From assembly GCF_041429795.1 (NCBI RefSeq), contig NZ_CP163424.1:1738001-1802000 (forward strand): a stretch of 64,000 bases of DNA. The letters run 5' to 3'. The notes beneath the pieces were generated by a model. The model made no database searches, was not told the origin of the DNA, and saw nothing but the letters and a program-made list of their open reading frames with translations. A program made the translations under genes and the position numbers. Source of the DNA: Algimonas porphyrae. Lineage in GTDB: Bacteria > Pseudomonadota > Alphaproteobacteria > Caulobacterales > Maricaulaceae. Positions 62,393-64,000 of this stretch are shown piece by piece; position 1 is the first letter of the stretch, and every line of letters begins with the position of its first letter.

Positions 62393-63658
62393 TCAGCTCG
62401 TCGTTGCCCGCAGCAAGGCGTGACGTTTCTTGCCGACGGACAGTTTGACGATGCCCTCTTTTATGTCGGTGTCGGCTATCGCGGTTTCGTGCGATGTCAC
62501 GGCCTGATCATTCAGTTTCAACGCTCCAGCCTTGATGTGGCGCCGCGCTTCGCCATTCGACGCGGCCAGCCCTGCCGTGACAGCCGCATTCAAAATGCCC
62601 ATGCCGATCAGCAGATCCAGCGTGACATCCGTCGTCGGCAGGCCGTCTGACGCACCGCCTGCAAAGGTTTCGCGCGCTGTCTGCTTCGCTGTCTCGGCAG
62701 CGTTGCGACCATGCAGCAATGCGGTGGCTTCGTCGGCCAGTCTGACCTTAGCCGTATTGATGTCAGCACCTTCCATGGCTTCAAATGCGGCAATTTCGTC
62801 GAGCGGCATATCTGTAAAGAGGCGCATGAAACGACCGACATCGGCATCATCCGAGTTGCGCCAGAACTGCCAGTATTCATAAGGGCTTCGGGTGAAGTCT
62901 TCACCCAATGTGGCATCGCCGTTCAGCCACACGGCCCCATCCGCCGTCTTACCCATCTTCCCGCCTGATGCGGTCGTGATAAGCGGGGTCGTGAAGCCGA
63001 AGACTTCAGCCCCTTCCATGCGCCGGGTCAGATCGACGCCTGTTGTGATGTTGCCCCACTGATCCGATCCGCCCAGCTGCAATCGGCAGCCATGACGGCG
63101 ATAAAGCTCCACAAAGTCATAGGATTGCAATAGCGGGTAGTTGAACTCCAGAAACGTCATGGGCTGCTCGGTTTCGAGCCGTCGTTTGACGGTGTCCATG
63201 GTCACCATCCGGTTGATCGTGAATTCGGGTCCGACTGTCCGCAGGAAATCGATATAACCAAGCCCGCTGAGCCAGTCGTCATTGTCGACCATGATCGCGG
63301 CATTGGGGCCGTCAAAGTCGAGAAACTTTGCAAAAACGCGACGGATTCCGGCCTTGTTGGCGTCGATCTGATCCTGGGTCAGCATCTGGCGGGACTTGTC
63401 CTTGCCAGACGGGTCGCCGATCTTCGTCGTGCCGCCGCCCAGCAGGACGATGGGTGTGCCACCCGACTTTTGAAGAATACGCAGCATCATGATCTGGACG
63501 AGCGAGCCGACATGCAGGGACGGGGCGGTGCAGTCGAAACCGATATAACCGGTCACACCGTTCATGGCCGCCGTATCGAGCCCCGCCTCGCTGGTGCATT
63601 GATAGAGAAACCCGCGCTCGGTGAGCGTGGTCATCAGCTCTGATTTGTGGTCCGTCAT
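62393..63658 (-). CDS. tyrS: Tyrosyl-tRNA synthetase
   Basis: 421 residues, class I synthetase. The HIGH-like motif is SLHVGSLVQI, the Tyr-tRNA-specific GYIGFDCTAPSLH stretch precedes it, and the KMSKS equivalent is GGKMGKTADGAVW. A C-terminal S4-like RNA-binding domain (about 355-420, ARRHIKAGALKLNDQAVTSH) is present. The gene is divergent from anmK with a 45-bp gap. Confidence 0.97.
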   Translation of the reverse strand: MTDHKSELMTTLTERGFLYQCTSEAGLDTAAMNGVTGYIGFDCTAPSLHVGSLVQIMMLRILQKSGGTPIVLLGGGTTKIGDPSGKDKSRQMLTQDQIDANKAGIRRVFAKFLDFDGPNAAIMVDNDDWLSGLGYIDFLRTVGPEFTINRMVTMDTVKRRLETEQPMTFLEFNYPLLQSYDFVELYRRHGCRLQLGGSDQWGNITTGVDLTRRMEGAEVFGFTTPLITTASGGKMGKTADGAVWLNGDATLGEDFTRSPYEYWQFWRNSDDADVGRFMRLFTDMPLDEIAAFEAMEGADINTAKVRLADEATALLHGRNAAETAKQTARETFAGGASDGLPTTDVTLDLLIGMGILNAAVTAGLAASNGEARRHIKAGALKLNDQAVTSHETAIADTDIKEGIVKLSVGKKRHALLRATTS

Positions 63659-63703
63659 AGGCCGCGGCTTCTAATCACCGCACGAATAGTGTCAAAGGGC
63701 CAT

Positions 63704-64000
63704 ATGAGCAAAATCTACACAGTCCTGGGATTGATGAGTGGCACGTCGCTAGACGGGGTCGATGCGGCCATCATCGAAACGGATGGCGAAACGATTTATA
63801 CTTTCGGTCCTGCCCTGACCTGCGCCTATACGGCGTCGCAGCGATCCGTTTTGGATCGCGCCACCCAAGCGGCCCTGACATGGAATTTTGATGGTCCACC
63901 GCCCAACATCTTTGCAGAAGCTGAAGACGCACTGGATGCCGCTCATCGCTCTGCCACAGCAGCGCTGGATATCGATGGGGTCGATGTGATTGGCTATCAT
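63704..64000 (+). CDS. anmK: Anhydro-N-acetylmuramic acid kinase, 3' truncated by window edge
   Basis: First 99 codons only. The start ATG 63704 gives MSKIYTVLGLMSGTSLDGVD, the AnmK ATP-binding signature. AnmK converts anhydroMurNAc to MurNAc-6-phosphate in peptidoglycan recycling. The frame is open to the end of the window. Divergent tyrS-anmK is a common pairing in alphaproteobacteria. Confidence 0.93.
   Translation, partial: MSKIYTVLGLMSGTSLDGVDAAIIETDGETIYTFGPALTCAYTASQRSVLDRATQAALTWNFDGPPPNIFAEAEDALDAAHRSATAALDIDGVDVIGYH

Overview
The window looks like one contiguous stretch of core chromosome from an alphaproteobacterium, probably a stalked or marine lineage near Maricaulales/Caulobacterales. 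This is inferred from gene order and protein style only. The evidence is the atpHAGDC order, the rplU-rpmA-GNAT-obgE-proBA-nadD-rsfS-rlmH-envC-ctpA-rppH train, the rne / amidase / mrcA / prfB neighbourhood, the M23-bactofilin pair and a complete Entner-Doudoroff gene set. I see no insertion sequence, prophage, CRISPR array, tRNA or rRNA.

Layout. 1-4.9 kb: F1 part of the ATP synthase operon (5' end of atpH cut by the window), closed by an intrinsic terminator. 4.9-19.2 kb: genes on the minus strand, read from rplU/rpmA through a tightly coupled housekeeping operon (GNAT, obgE, proB, proA, nadD, rsfS, rlmH, an EnvC-like protein, two tandem S41 C-terminal processing peptidases, a YibQ-like protein, rppH, an MFS exporter), then a DUF2785 lipoprotein. 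19.4-28.3 kb: a single 8.8-kb gene for a 2,948-residue exported protein made almost wholly of 23-residue tandem repeats and ending in a peptidoglycan-binding domain. 28.8-36.9 kb: envelope and periplasmic genes (M16 protease lipoprotein, FKBP lipoprotein, VWA/CoxE protein, Kazal lipoprotein, DUF533 protein, Ntn acylase). 36.9-45.2 kb: alanine racemase and the Entner-Doudoroff set (eda; lacI-type regulator; zwf-pgl-edd-glk). 45.2-58.8 kb: DsbA-like and M48 periplasmic proteins, RNase E, N-acetylmuramoyl-L-alanine amidase, PBP1A, RF2 with a programmed +1 frameshift, bactofilin and M23 peptidase, ferritin-like DUF455 and peroxiredoxin. 58.9-64 kb: a large AsmA/YhdP-like protein, tyrS and the beginning of anmK.

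The standout is the giant repeat protein (19409-28255). I counted 52 consecutive acidic 23-residue units, a short linker, then 53 arginine-rich units. Both blocks share the same Pro-Ala register, so they appear to be one repeat family split into a strongly negative and a strongly positive half. Related N- and C-terminal modules flank the repeats, and a PG_binding_1-like domain lies near the C-terminus. I know of no described function for such a molecule. A long envelope fibre or tether, possibly pairing through opposite charges, is my inference.

A second regulatory find is a matched pair of palindromes (TTGACA-N4-TGTCA) in front of eda/lacI and in front of zwf. They look like operators of the local LacI-family regulator and would join the separated eda to the zwf-pgl-edd-glk operon.
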